14,481 nt of DNA, taken from assembly GCA_947174965.1 (NCBI GenBank), contig CAMWKY010000020.1, positions 1 to 14,481 on the forward strand. The letters are read 5' to 3'. The notes beneath the pieces were generated by a model, which saw only the letters and a program-made list of their open reading frames with translations, made no database searches and had not been told where the DNA came from. Shown here in pieces: positions 7,209 to 14,481 of the stretch. The stretch comes from an uncultured Ruminococcus sp. (GTDB lineage: Bacteria; Bacillota; Clostridia; Oscillospirales; Ruminococcaceae). Positions within the stretch are counted from its first letter, which is position 1. Each line of letters opens with the position of its first letter. A program made the position numbers and the translations under genes.

Positions 7209-8135
7209 TCAACCGCCAAGCCTTATCATCTCATCAATGCACTTTCTTGCTGATGTAATAAGTTCATCACTCATGATAATTTCATTCGCAGTGCCGTTAT
7301 TCATACCCATAAGAGAATTATATACATCAGGAAGTGTTGTAAGTTTCATATTCTGACATATAAGATTCTTTGTAAGCGGATAGAACTTCTTATCAGGACA
7401 TTCATATTGCAGATGCTCCGTGATTGATATTTCCGTGCCGATTATAAATTCTTTTGCATCTGATGTCTTTGCAAAGTCCATGATACCGCTTGTTGAGCCG
7501 ACATAATCAGCAAGTGCGGTTACATCTGGAACGCATTCAGGATGAACAAGAAAAAGTGCTTGTGGGTGTTCTGCTTTTGCCTTGTGAACTTCGTCAACAG
7601 TTACTTCTGCATGAACAGGGCAACCGCCGTTCAGCATTTTTATATCCTTTTCGGGAATCTGCTTTTTAACCCAGCCACCAAGATTGCAGTCAGGTATGAA
7701 AAGTATCTTATCTGATTCAAGAGCTTTTACAATTTTCAATGCGCTTGATGATGTAACGCATACATCACATACTGTTTTCAATGATGCTGTTGTGTTTATA
7801 TATGCAACAACTGTTCGGTCGGGGTCTGATGCCTTTATTTCAGCAATCATTTCTCTGCTCATCTGTTCAGCCATTGGACAGCCTGCATCTTTATTTGCAA
7901 GAAATACCCTCTTTTCAGGTGAAAGCATTTTTGCTGTTTCTGCCATGAAATGAACTCCGCAGAAAAGTATATTTTCAGCATCAGTCTTTGTTGCATCAAC
8001 ACTTAATTTATAGCTGTCACCTGTATAGTCAGCAATCTCGACAATCTCTCTTGCCTGATAGCTATGAGCAAGAATTGCCGTGTTGGTTTCTTTTTTCAGT
8101 CGGATTATATTATCCTGTAATTCTCTGACAGTCAT
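7209..8135 (-). CDS. nadA: Quinolinate synthase
   Basis: Condenses iminoaspartate with dihydroxyacetone phosphate to form quinolinate, the precursor of the NAD ring, using an oxygen-sensitive [4Fe-4S] cluster. The 308 residues match the short NadA type. The cluster cysteines are expected to be C86 (AGCPMA), C172 (GGCPVH) and C260 (LICQNMK); their spacing of 86 and 88 matches that in other short NadA proteins. Other hallmarks are LAHSYQ near residue 22, YINTTASLK (112-120), HPEC (198-201) and GSTSG (213-217). Neither nadB nor nadC is in the window, so the iminoaspartate source must be encoded elsewhere. The start is set by a strong AGAAAGGAG site. The next gene, hydE, begins one base after the stop. 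Confidence 0.95.
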   Translation of the reverse strand: MTVRELQDNIIRLKKETNTAILAHSYQAREIVEIADYTGDSYKLSVDATKTDAENILFCGVHFMAETAKMLSPEKRVFLANKDAGCPMAEQMSREMIAEIKASDPDRTVVAYINTTASLKTVCDVCVTSSSALKIVKALESDKILFIPDCNLGGWVKKQIPEKDIKMLNGGCPVHAEVTVDEVHKAKAEHPQALFLVHPECVPDVTALADYVGSTSGIMDFAKTSDAKEFIIGTEISITEHLQYECPDKKFYPLTKNLICQNMKLTTLPDVYNSLMGMNNGTANEIIMSDELITSARKCIDEMIRLGG

Positions 8136-8143
8136 ATAAACTG

Positions 8144-8152
8144 CTCCTTTCT
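8144..8152 (-). promoter_or_regulatory. Ribosome-binding site that fixes the nadA start
   Basis: On the minus strand this reads AGAAAGGAG, a nine-base complement to the 3' end of Firmicutes 16S rRNA, 8 bases before the ATG at 8135-8133. It rules out the in-frame TTG at 8159, which lies upstream of the site and overlaps the ridA stop. Confidence 0.85.
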
Positions 8153-8155
8153 GAT

Positions 8156-8533
8156 TCAAAGACTTGTTTCTGCAATTACCTCAACTTCAACAAGTGCATT
8201 TTTCGGGAGTGTCTTAACTGCAACACAACTTCTTGCAGGCAGACTTGTAAAATACTTGCCATAGATTTCATTAAATGCACCAAAATCATTCATATCTGCA
8301 AGAAAGCAGGTTGTTTTCACTGCCTTTTCAAATGACGAGCCAGCTGTTTCAAGAACTGCCTTGAGATTCTGCATAACCTGTTCAGTCTGCTCCTCAATTG
8401 TTGTTGCTTCGATAGTATTTGTAAGCGGATTTATAGCAATCTGACCGCTTGTATATATCATACCACCAGATACAACAGCCTGCGAATAAGGTCCTACTGC
8501 CTTTGGTGCTTTTTCTGTATGAATCTTAATCAT
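8156..8533 (-). CDS. ridA: RidA-type enamine/imine deaminase
   Basis: Small Rid/YjgF protein that hydrolyses 2-aminoacrylate and related enamine/imine intermediates released by PLP dehydratases such as IlvA. The 125 residues match the family length; the protein is normally a trimer. Visible signatures are KAPKAVGPYSQAV (residues 8-20), GQIAINP (30-36) and the C-terminal ARSCVAVKTLPKNALVEVEVIA, in which R101 corresponds to the catalytic arginine of RidA. A CAAAGAAAGGA ribosome-binding region precedes the ATG. It follows ilvA after 63 bases, the longest gap in this run; I see neither a convincing promoter nor a terminator there. The pairing with ilvA supports the RidA rather than another Rid subfamily function. 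Confidence 0.94.
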   Translation of the reverse strand: MIKIHTEKAPKAVGPYSQAVVSGGMIYTSGQIAINPLTNTIEATTIEEQTEQVMQNLKAVLETAGSSFEKAVKTTCFLADMNDFGAFNEIYGKYFTSLPARSCVAVKTLPKNALVEVEVIAETSL

Positions 8534-8596
8534 ATTAAAAATTCCTTTCTTTGATTAATGTGCCTATGATATTACACATCACAAACACCATAAAAA

Positions 8597-9796
8597 TTAA
8601 TCGTTAGTAATTCTGAATCCGTTTTCTTTGAGTGCGGACTTTATCTGCTCAATATGCTCATAGTTTCTTGTTTCAAGTACGATACGGAGATAACAGCCGT
8701 TTACTGCTGAACCCTCGTTCGCTCTTTCATGGTGGATTGATATGACGTTTCCACCTAATTCAGCGATAATTCTTGAAACGTCCATAAGCTGACCGGGCTT
8801 GTCAAGAAGTTCAATATTGAGGGTGCTGTTTCTGCCCGTCATGAGAAGTCCACGCTTGATAACTCTTGAAAGAATCGTCACATCAATATTTCCGCCCGAA
8901 AGCAGACAGACAACCTTCTTATTCTTAATCGGAACTTTATTGAACATAGCTGCCGCAACGGGTACAGCACCTGCCCCCTCTGTAACAAGCTTCTGCTGTT
9001 CCATGAGAGCAAGTATAGCCGCTGAAATTTCGTCGTCTGTAACCGTAACGATTTCGTCAACATATTCGGAAACAAGTCTGAAAGTATTTTCTCCCGGCTC
9101 TTTTACAGCTATGCCGTCCGCTATCGTCGATACGCTTTCAAGGCACTCAATATGACCGTCTTTTACTGCATTATACATACTCGGCGCACCTGTTGCCTGA
9201 ACACCATATACCTTGATTTTCGGGTTGAGACTTTTTATTGCAAATGCAACACCTGATATAAGTCCACCGCCACCGATTGGCACAATAACTGCGTCCATAT
9301 CGGGTACTTGTTCAATAAGTTCAAGTCCGATAGTTCCTTGTCCTGCAATAACATTTTCATCATCAAAAGGGTGAATGAACGTATAGCCGTATTCGTCACG
9401 CTGTCGGAGTGCTTCAGCATAGGCATCATCATACACTCCTTTTACAAGGCATACCTCCGCACCATAGCTTTTTGTTGCCTCAACTTTTGATATTGGCGCA
9501 CCGTCAGGCAGACAGATAATTGACTTGATACCATTTTTAGACGCCGCAAGTGCAACACCCTGTGCATGATTTCCAGCTGAACACGCAATAACGCCTTTTG
9601 CCTTTTCCTCGTCCGAAAGGCACGACATCTTATAATATGCCCCTCGCACCTTGAATGAACCTGTTATCTGCAAGTTTTCAGTTTTCAGCCATATATTTGA
9701 TTCGGGATTGATTTTCGGAGCATGAATAATATCAGTCTCCCTGATAACCTGTTTAAGAATATATTTTGCATGATAGATTTTGTCAAGTGTAAGCAT
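8597..9796 (-). CDS. ilvA: Threonine ammonia-lyase (single C-terminal ACT domain)
   Basis: PLP enzyme that deaminates threonine to 2-oxobutyrate, the entry to isoleucine synthesis. The 399 residues comprise a fold-type II catalytic domain and one C-terminal ACT domain (about 325-399). The PLP lysine is K49 in GSFKVRGA; SAGNHAQG (73-80), the phosphate-binding GGGGL (175-179) and LLSGGN (298-303) are all present. The single ACT domain distinguishes it from the ~510-residue two-ACT biosynthetic type and from the ACT-less catabolic TdcB; this form is common in anaerobes. The position after leuB favours a biosynthetic job, but a catabolic role is possible. Its GGAG site lies within the end of the upstream ATPase gene, 10 bases before the ATG, suggesting coupling. 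Serine may also be a substrate. Confidence 0.93.
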   Translation of the reverse strand: MLTLDKIYHAKYILKQVIRETDIIHAPKINPESNIWLKTENLQITGSFKVRGAYYKMSCLSDEEKAKGVIACSAGNHAQGVALAASKNGIKSIICLPDGAPISKVEATKSYGAEVCLVKGVYDDAYAEALRQRDEYGYTFIHPFDDENVIAGQGTIGLELIEQVPDMDAVIVPIGGGGLISGVAFAIKSLNPKIKVYGVQATGAPSMYNAVKDGHIECLESVSTIADGIAVKEPGENTFRLVSEYVDEIVTVTDDEISAAILALMEQQKLVTEGAGAVPVAAAMFNKVPIKNKKVVCLLSGGNIDVTILSRVIKRGLLMTGRNSTLNIELLDKPGQLMDVSRIIAELGGNVISIHHERANEGSAVNGCYLRIVLETRNYEHIEQIKSALKENGFRITND

Positions 9797-9800
9797 TTTT

Positions 9801-10988
9801 TTACATCTCCATAACTAATTGATTTACAAACTGTTTCGCCGTTCGTGGTGAACGTCCGTTTCCTGATGATATTGCAAACTGTTCTGCTTTTAGTATGATT
9901 TCATCTTCTGGCAGACTTATTCCGTGAGCCTTTGCAAGTTCAATGGCAATATCCGTATACTTTTTCTTGTCGGGACGGCTGAAATTAACACGCAGTCCGA
10001 AACGTGCTGACAGTGAGAGCATTTCCTGCATGGTGTCATTTCGGTGAACGTCATCGCCCTCACGGTCTGAAAAAGTTTCTTTAATCAGATGACGGCGGTT
10101 GCTTGTCGCATATATTGCAATATTATCCGCTTTTGATGATACAGAGCCTTCCAGAAATGCTTTCAGTGCGCCGAAACAGTCCTCACCAGATGTAAAGCTT
10201 AAATCATCAACGTATATTATAAATTTAAGCGGATTTTCACTGAGTTCCTCAATAATCACTGGAATATCTTTCAGCTGTTCTTTTGTTATTTCCACAAGGC
10301 GCAGTCCCATATCGGCAAATTCATTTACAACAGCTTTTACAGTTGATGATTTTCCTGTACCTGCGTCACCGTATAACAGCACATTCTGCGCCCTTTTGCC
10401 GTTGACAAGTGCAAGAGTATTGTCGATTACAGCCTTTCTCTCACGCTCATAGCCATAGAGTTCAGAGAGTTTCTGATTGTCGGGATATTTTACAGGTGCG
10501 ACAGCTCCTTTTTTGAGAATGAACATTCTATATTTTGCATATTGTCCATAGCCGTATTTATGAACCAGTTTAATTCTTTCAAGATAGCTTCCCACAATGT
10601 CAACAGGTGAATTTGTCCACTTCGGCAAAAAACCGTCATAATCCGTCTCATCAAGAAAATCTTTTGGAGTGAGTTCAGAAATTTCCTGAAAAAATCTTAA
10701 TTCATTTATCAGGCACTCCGTCATCTCCTGCGGAATTTTTTCATTTCTTGCTGATTTTCTGATATAGAAGTTATCATCTTCCAAAACAGTTTTCAGAATA
10801 TATTTGCTGATGTTCACGCAGTCGTTATTGTAAAGAGAATTGACAAAATCGCAGTAGTAGTCAATAAAATCATTATCATTTGCCGACAGAAGATACATAA
10901 GGTCGCTTATGACAATATCTTTTCCGGTTTCCCTGAAAATAATGATAGTATTTTTCTGCGATTTAAGTCGCTCAAGTTTTTCACTCAT
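9801..10988 (-). CDS. AAA+ ATPase of the DUF815 type
   Basis: A 395-residue cytoplasmic ATPase resembling the DUF815 (PF05673) group of AAA+ proteins, whose function is not established. The N-terminal ~180 residues are helical and lack a known motif. The ATPase core has a Walker A motif GDAGTGKSS at 207-215, a Walker B segment [10 protein letters not shown] at 256-265, a sensor-1-like ATSNRRH at 294-300 and a C-terminal helical lid with [13 protein letters not shown] near 375-387. The ATG overlaps the leuB stop (ATGA), and the ribosome-binding site of ilvA lies in its last codons, so it is translated as part of the leu-ilv string. A role as a chaperone or remodelling ATPase for neighbouring enzymes is possible but unsupported. 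The family assignment is from motif layout, not from a search. Confidence 0.88.
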   Translation of the reverse strand: MSEKLERLKSQKNTIIIFRETGKDIVISDLMYLLSANDNDFIDYYCDFVNSLYNNDCVNISKYILKTVLEDDNFYIRKSARNEKIPQEMTECLINELRFFQEISELTPKDFLDETDYDGFLPKWTNSPVDIVGSYLERIKLVHKYGYGQYAKYRMFILKKGAVAPVKYPDNQKLSELYGYERERKAVIDNTLALVNGKRAQNVLLYGDAGTGKSSTVKAVVNEFADMGLRLVEITKEQLKDIPVIIEELSENPLKFIIYVDDLSFTSGEDCFGALKAFLEGSVSSKADNIAIYATSNRRHLIKETFSDREGDDVHRNDTMQEMLSLSARFGLRVNFSRPDKKKYTDIAIELAKAHGISLPEDEIILKAEQFAISSGNGRSPRTAKQFVNQLVMEM

Positions 10989-12058
10989 AAAACTTCAAGT
11001 ACCTTTGCAGTCATTTCAGTGCAGGTGAGAGGTGTACCCTCTGAACTGCCCATTAAATCCGCAGTACGCCAGCCAGAATTTAGTACATCATCAACAGCTT
11101 TTTCAATTGCATCAGCTTCATCAGTAAGTCCGAATGAATAGCGCAACATCATTGCACCAGAAAGTATAGTTGCAATCGGGTTGGCTTTGTTCTGTCCGGC
11201 AATATCAGGTGCTGAACCATGAATCGGCTCGTACATACCTCTTGTTGTTGCGCCCATTGATGCAGATGCAAGCATACCGATTGAACCGGTAATCTGCGAT
11301 GCTTCGTCTGAAAGAATGTCACCGAACATATTTGAAGTAACTATAACATCAAACTGACGTGGATTGCGCACCAACTGCATAGCACCGTTATCAACGAACA
11401 TATCACTATATTCAACTTCGGGATATTCCTCTGCAAGCTTGTGCATTGTCTTTCTCCAGAGACGTGAGCTTTCAAGTACGTTTGCTTTGTCGATACTGCA
11501 AAGTTTCTTGTTGCGCTTCATAGCTGATTCAAATGCAACTCGTCCGATACGCTCAATTTCTGTAACGCTGTAAGCTTCAGTATCATATGCTTCTTCGCCG
11601 TATTTGCCTTGTCTGTAGCCTCTGTCGCCGAAGTAGATACCGCCTGTAAGTTCACGGACAATCATAAGGTCGAAACCGTCGCCGACAATCTCGTCTTTGA
11701 GTGGTGAAGCATTGCGGAGTGCAGGATAAAGCTTTGCAGGACGGAGATTTGTATAAAGTCCAAGTGCTTCACGGATTCCGAGCAGTGCCTTTTCTGGACG
11801 GTTATTGCCTGGTTGGTCGTCCCACTTCGGACCGCCGACAGCTCCAAGCAATACACTGTCAGATGCAAGACAGCCATCAACAGTTTCCTGCGGTAACGGC
11901 TTTCCTGTTGCATCAATTGCACAACCGCCGATAAGATACGGGGTAAAATTAAACTTGTGACCGAATTTTTCAGCCACCTTTTCAAGTACGGCAACAGTGC
12001 TGTCCACGATTTCAGGACCTATTCCGTCACCTTTAAGAAGTGCTATATTAAATTCCAT
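10985..12058 (-). CDS. leuB: 3-isopropylmalate dehydrogenase
   Basis: Oxidises and decarboxylates 3-isopropylmalate to 2-oxoisocaproate with NAD, the step of leucine synthesis after LeuCD. The 357 residues are full length. Visible family features are [10 protein letters not shown] near the N-terminus, the substrate arginines R96, R106 and R135 (the last in VRELTGG), Y142 in GGIYFG, K191 in KANVLE, the metal-binding aspartates D223, D247 (in [11 protein letters not shown]) and D251, and the NAD-binding [14 protein letters not shown] stretch at 281-294. NAD rather than NADP use is expected for the family. The start chosen has an AAAGGAG site and begins with the conserved strand [12 protein letters not shown]. 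The stop overlaps the start of the next gene as ATGA, a classic coupling arrangement. Confidence 0.96.
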   Translation of the reverse strand: MEFNIALLKGDGIGPEIVDSTVAVLEKVAEKFGHKFNFTPYLIGGCAIDATGKPLPQETVDGCLASDSVLLGAVGGPKWDDQPGNNRPEKALLGIREALGLYTNLRPAKLYPALRNASPLKDEIVGDGFDLMIVRELTGGIYFGDRGYRQGKYGEEAYDTEAYSVTEIERIGRVAFESAMKRNKKLCSIDKANVLESSRLWRKTMHKLAEEYPEVEYSDMFVDNGAMQLVRNPRQFDVIVTSNMFGDILSDEASQITGSIGMLASASMGATTRGMYEPIHGSAPDIAGQNKANPIATILSGAMMLRYSFGLTDEADAIEKAVDDVLNSGWRTADLMGSSEGTPLTCTEMTAKVLEVL

Positions 12059-12066
12059 TTTTTTAT

Positions 12067-12073
12067 CTCCTTT
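12067..12073 (-). promoter_or_regulatory. Ribosome-binding site that fixes the leuB start
   Basis: On the minus strand the sequence reads AAAGGAG, 8 bases before the ATG at 12058-12056. It overlaps the TAA stop (12074-12072) of the upstream acidic protein, which suggests translational coupling. It selects this ATG over an in-frame start further upstream at 12109 that would lie inside the preceding gene. Confidence 0.85.
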
Positions 12074-12515
12074 ATAAATATTCCTCATAGTCGTCACCGA
12101 CATAAGCAAGAGTGCTGTTTTTTATGACAAATCCGACAGCTTCGCCCCAGTCGCCCTCGCCCTCTATCAGATATGATATTTCATCATCTTCGGGAACGTC
12201 AACTGTCATTGAACTAAACCAGCAGTATTCAAGAATATCCCTGACGTTTTCAAGTTCGGGAAGTTCAAATTCTTCATCATCAGATAAGTGACAGCTTTCA
12301 ATCAGTCCGTGACATATTTCGTCAATCATATCATCAGAGAGCGAATTGAAATGCCTGATACACTTTTCAGCATATCCCACAAGTGACGGATTTCGGAGGT
12401 ATATTGAAAGCTCGTCATTGTCGTCCTCACCTTTGAAAATCAGGCTTTTAAAATCACCCTCCATTATATCCTCATCAGGTGCAATTTTTTCAAGATTTTT
12501 GATTAATCCAGCCAT
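12072..12515 (-). CDS. Uncharacterised acidic protein inserted between leuD and leuB
   Basis: A 147-residue protein whose family I do not recognise with confidence. It is strongly acidic: I count 39 Asp/Glu against 9 Lys/Arg, including runs such as EDDNDE and [12 protein letters not shown]. No signal peptide, membrane segment or nucleotide-binding motif is visible. The C-terminal part has a GEGDWGE...GFVIKN...AYVGDD pattern (about residues 118-142) that looks like a small beta-rich domain. It starts 19 bases after leuD with a strong GGGAGG site, and its TAA overlaps the ribosome-binding site of leuB, so its translation is probably coupled to leuB. The operon position implies co-expression with leucine synthesis, but a role there is inference only. 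It may instead be a small cytoplasmic or immunity-type protein that settled in the operon. Confidence 0.88.
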   Translation of the reverse strand: MAGLIKNLEKIAPDEDIMEGDFKSLIFKGEDDNDELSIYLRNPSLVGYAEKCIRHFNSLSDDMIDEICHGLIESCHLSDDEEFELPELENVRDILEYCWFSSMTVDVPEDDEISYLIEGEGDWGEAVGFVIKNSTLAYVGDDYEEYL

Positions 12516-12534
12516 AAAAACAGCCCTCCCATAA

Positions 12535-13029
12535 TTACTTGATTACACCGTCTGCGATAGACTGAATAAGTCCTCCGTTTTCAATAATTTTCTGTACGAA
12601 CTCCGGAAACGGCTCTGTCTTAAACTCCGCACCTGTTGTAAGATTGCGGATTATACCATTATCCAAATCAGCCTCAACCTTATCACCCTCGCTGATACCG
12701 TCAACCGCTTCAGGACATTCAACTATAGCAAGTCCGATATTGATAGAGTTTCTGTAGAAAATTCTTGCAAAACTTCTTGCAATTACAAGTGATATTCCGC
12801 TTGCCTTGATAGCAATAGGAGCGTGTTCACGTGATGAACCACAACCGAAGTTATAGCCTGCTGTAATTATATCGCCTGCCTGAACACGACTTACAAAAGT
12901 CTTGTCCAAATCTTCCATGCAGTGAGATGCAAGTTCCTTGTGGTCGCTTGTATTGAGATAGCGTGCAGGGATAATAACGTCCGTATCAACGTTATCGCCG
13001 TATTTGATTACATTTCCTGTATACTTCAT
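12535..13029 (-). CDS. leuD: 3-isopropylmalate dehydratase, small subunit
   Basis: Small swivelling-domain subunit that completes the isopropylmalate isomerase active site together with LeuC. The 164-residue length is typical of the short LeuD class. Visible signatures are [13 protein letters not shown] (residues 15-27), where the YLNT loop contributes to substrate choice in this family, and [13 protein letters not shown] (59-71), the conserved aconitase small-domain motif. An AGAGGAG ribosome-binding site precedes the ATG, and leuC ends 15 bases upstream, so the two subunits are surely co-expressed. The next gene downstream is not leuB but an unrelated acidic protein starting 19 bases later. 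Confidence 0.96.
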   Translation of the reverse strand: MKYTGNVIKYGDNVDTDVIIPARYLNTSDHKELASHCMEDLDKTFVSRVQAGDIITAGYNFGCGSSREHAPIAIKASGISLVIARSFARIFYRNSINIGLAIVECPEAVDGISEGDKVEADLDNGIIRNLTTGAEFKTEPFPEFVQKIIENGGLIQSIADGVIK

Positions 13030-13044
13030 TTTTCTAAACTCCTC

Positions 13045-14304
13045 TCATATATCAAATGGGCTTGTAATTTTTCCTGTAATCGCACTTGCTGCTGCTGTTG
13101 CAGGACTTGCAAGGTAAATTTCAGATTCAACGTGACCCATACGTCCGACAAAGTTTCTGTTTGTAGTAGCTACAGCACGTTCACCAGCTGCAAGTATACC
13201 CATATATCCGCCTAAACATGGTCCGCAAGTCGGAGTTGATACAACTGCACCTGCTTCAATGAATATCTTCAATAAACCCTGTTCCATAGCATCAAGATAA
13301 ATCTGCTGAGTTGCCGGAATTACGATAACACGTACTCCCTTTGCACACTTCCTGCCTTTCATGATTTCAGCAGCTTCCTGTAAATCCTCAAGTCTGCCGT
13401 TTGTGCATGAGCCAATAACAACCTGGTCTATCTTAATATCGCCGATTTCACTGAAAGTCTTTGCATTTTCAGGAAGATGCGGAAATGATACTGTCGGCTC
13501 AATTTCAGAAAGATTGATGTCAATTACTTCATCATACTGTGCATCTTCATCAGCCTTGAAAATCTGTGGTTCAGCACCGTTATGTGCCTTGATATAATCA
13601 AGCGTAATATTGTCCACTTCAAATATACCGTTCTTTGCGCCTGCTTCAATTGCCATATTTGCAATACAAAGACGGTCTGCCATTGAGAGTGAGGAAAGTC
13701 CCTCGCCAGTGAACTCCATTGAGCGATACAATGCACCGTCAACACCGATTTTGCCTATGATATGAAGTATAACGTCCTTGCCTGAAACGTACTTGCGGAG
13801 CTTGCCCGTGAGATTGAACTTGATTGCGGATGGTACTTTAAACCATGCCTTGCCGATAGCCATACCGCAAGCCATATCTGTTGAGCCTACACCAGTCGAA
13901 AATGCGCCTAATGCGCCGTATGTGCAGGTATGGGAATCAGCACCGATTACAGCATATCCAGCTGAAACAAGTCCTTTTTCGGGCAGGAGTGCGTGTTCGA
14001 TACCCATTTCTCCTACGTCATAGAAGTGTGTTACTTCATTTGCACCGCAAAAGTCACGGCACATTTTACACTGTTCAGCAGCTTTGATGTCCTTGTTAGG
14101 TGCGAAATGGTCCATAACCATTGTAACCTTATCTTTGTCGAAAACACCGTCTTTATTGAGTTTTGCGAACTCCTTGATAGCAACAGGCGATGTAATATCA
14201 TTTCCAAGTACCAAATCAAGCTTTGCAAGAATAAGCTGTCCTGCCTGAACGCTTTCAAGTCCTGCATGAGCCGCAAGGATTTTTTGAGTCATTGTCATAC
14301 TCAT
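13045..14304 (-). CDS. leuC: 3-isopropylmalate dehydratase, large subunit
   Basis: Large subunit of isopropylmalate isomerase, which with LeuD converts 2-isopropylmalate to 3-isopropylmalate in leucine synthesis in the cytoplasm. The 419-residue protein shows the aconitase-family signatures: [11 protein letters not shown] near residue 63, [13 protein letters not shown] at 121-133, GSCTNGR at 298-304 and TCGPCLGG at 359-366. C300, C360 and C363 are the expected ligands of the [4Fe-4S] cluster. The length matches the short bacterial/archaeal LeuC type rather than the approximately 465-residue proteobacterial type, and it is paired with a correspondingly short LeuD. I chose the first ATG because an AAAGGA ribosome-binding site lies 11 bases upstream; methionines at residues 3 and 5 are possible alternatives. 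leuD follows after 15 bases. The family could include homoaconitase, but leuB downstream supports the leucine pathway. Confidence 0.96.
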   Translation of the reverse strand: MSMTMTQKILAAHAGLESVQAGQLILAKLDLVLGNDITSPVAIKEFAKLNKDGVFDKDKVTMVMDHFAPNKDIKAAEQCKMCRDFCGANEVTHFYDVGEMGIEHALLPEKGLVSAGYAVIGADSHTCTYGALGAFSTGVGSTDMACGMAIGKAWFKVPSAIKFNLTGKLRKYVSGKDVILHIIGKIGVDGALYRSMEFTGEGLSSLSMADRLCIANMAIEAGAKNGIFEVDNITLDYIKAHNGAEPQIFKADEDAQYDEVIDINLSEIEPTVSFPHLPENAKTFSEIGDIKIDQVVIGSCTNGRLEDLQEAAEIMKGRKCAKGVRVIVIPATQQIYLDAMEQGLLKIFIEAGAVVSTPTCGPCLGGYMGILAAGERAVATTNRNFVGRMGHVESEIYLASPATAAASAITGKITSPFDI

Positions 14305-14336
14305 TTTTTAATCATTCCTTTCAGATATAATTTTTT

Positions 14337-14481
14337 TTATTTGATAATTTCAAAATCAGCTTGTACTAATTTCTTTCCATTTGGGAGTGTATACTCTTTT
14401 GATTGTAAAAATATATAACTAATATCATTCATGGATTTTATTAATTTGTCCGTCTGTATTTGATGATGAACGCTGTCAAGA
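14337..14481 (-). CDS. C-terminal end of an unrecognised protein (cut by window edge)
   Basis: An open frame runs from the right edge of the window (first complete codon at 14480) to a TAA at 14339-14337, giving 47 residues that end in DFEIIK. There is no stop before the edge, so this is probably the tail of a longer gene that starts outside. The tail is hydrophilic with no cysteines, no membrane segment and no motif I recognise. It does not look like the C-terminus of LeuA, which could have been expected upstream of leuC. The stop lies 32 bases before the leuC start, close enough for co-transcription. It could also be a chance open frame, given its short length, though the spacing and direction fit a real gene. 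Confidence 0.5.
   Translation of the reverse strand, partial: LDSVHHQIQTDKLIKSMNDISYIFLQSKEYTLPNGKKLVQADFEIIK

Noticed and set aside
7208..7219. TTG start for hydE, adding four residues
   Set aside because: It overlaps the end of nadA and the only upstream AAGG lies too close; the ATG one base after nadA is more likely.
8136..8159. TTG start for nadA, adding eight residues
   Set aside because: It precedes and includes the strong ribosome-binding site and overlaps the ridA stop; the internal ATG has ideal spacing.
8534..8596. Possible promoter in the ilvA-ridA gap
   Set aside because: A TAATAT is present but there is no -35 at a suitable distance and no TG extension.
14301..14315. A four-codon reading frame (ATG ATT AAA AAA TGA) overlapping the leuC start
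   Set aside because: Its ATG abuts the Shine-Dalgarno bases with no spacing, so initiation there is unlikely.
14323..14363. A TTGAAA / TATATC promoter-like pair just upstream of leuC
   Set aside because: The -10 would lie next to the ribosome-binding site, leaving no leader containing it, so the pair cannot serve leuC.
13993..14418. A 141-codon plus-strand open frame opposite the start of leuC
   Set aside because: Antisense to conserved leuC sequence, rich in Cys, Phe and His without a domain pattern; treated as a shadow.
1..14481. CRISPR arrays, insertion sequences, tRNA or rRNA genes, phage or defence genes
   Set aside because: No regularly spaced repeats, transposase-like frames, terminal inverted repeats or tRNA-like sequences were seen; nearly all the DNA is occupied by metabolic genes.

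Overview
The window is a gene-dense, AT-rich stretch in which every supported gene lies on the minus strand, so it reads from base 14481 down to base 120. Low G+C, extended Shine-Dalgarno sites of the AGAAAGGAG type, an alpha2-type glycyl-tRNA synthetase, the short LeuC/LeuD pair and a [FeFe]-hydrogenase maturase (HydE) point to a strictly anaerobic, fermentative member of the Clostridia. A Ruminococcus-like gut or rumen bacterium is my best guess, made from general resemblance only.

Layout in transcription order. (1) The last 47 codons of an unrecognised gene enter from the right edge (14481-14337). (2) A tightly packed run follows: leuC, leuD, an unrecognised acidic 147-residue protein, leuB, a DUF815-type AAA+ ATPase, ilvA, ridA, nadA, hydE, a U32-peptidase-like protein and cysE. 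Gaps are 1 to 63 bases, leuB and the ATPase share an ATGA overlap, and several ribosome-binding sites lie in the preceding gene's stop region. I see no terminator inside this run, so it may be one long operon, although internal promoters cannot be excluded. (3) A 125-base gap carries an extended -10 promoter that starts a second unit: a CX5R phosphatase-like gene, cysS, and a GNAT acetyltransferase gene interrupted by one in-frame TAA. (4) A near-consensus promoter (TTGACA, 17 bases, TAAAAT) starts the third unit, glyS and an SCP2-like gene, which ends in a perfect hairpin terminator at 84-121.

How the genes fit together. LeuC, LeuD and LeuB carry out the isomerisation and oxidation steps of leucine synthesis; LeuA is not in the window. 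IlvA makes 2-oxobutyrate for isoleucine, and the adjacent RidA removes the reactive enamine/imine that IlvA-type enzymes release. NadA (quinolinate synthase, without nadB or nadC here), HydE and LeuC are all [4Fe-4S] enzymes, and the U32-like protein has four cysteines that may also bind a cluster. CysE supplies O-acetylserine for cysteine, and CysS and GlyS charge tRNAs.

Most of the window is recognisable housekeeping metabolism and I found no clear novel defence or mobile system. The parts most worth a second look are the uncharacterised genes embedded in the leu-ilv operon (the acidic protein and the AAA+ ATPase), the nadA-hydE-U32-like block, a CysE with an atypical coiled-coil tail, and the GNAT gene broken by one stop codon.
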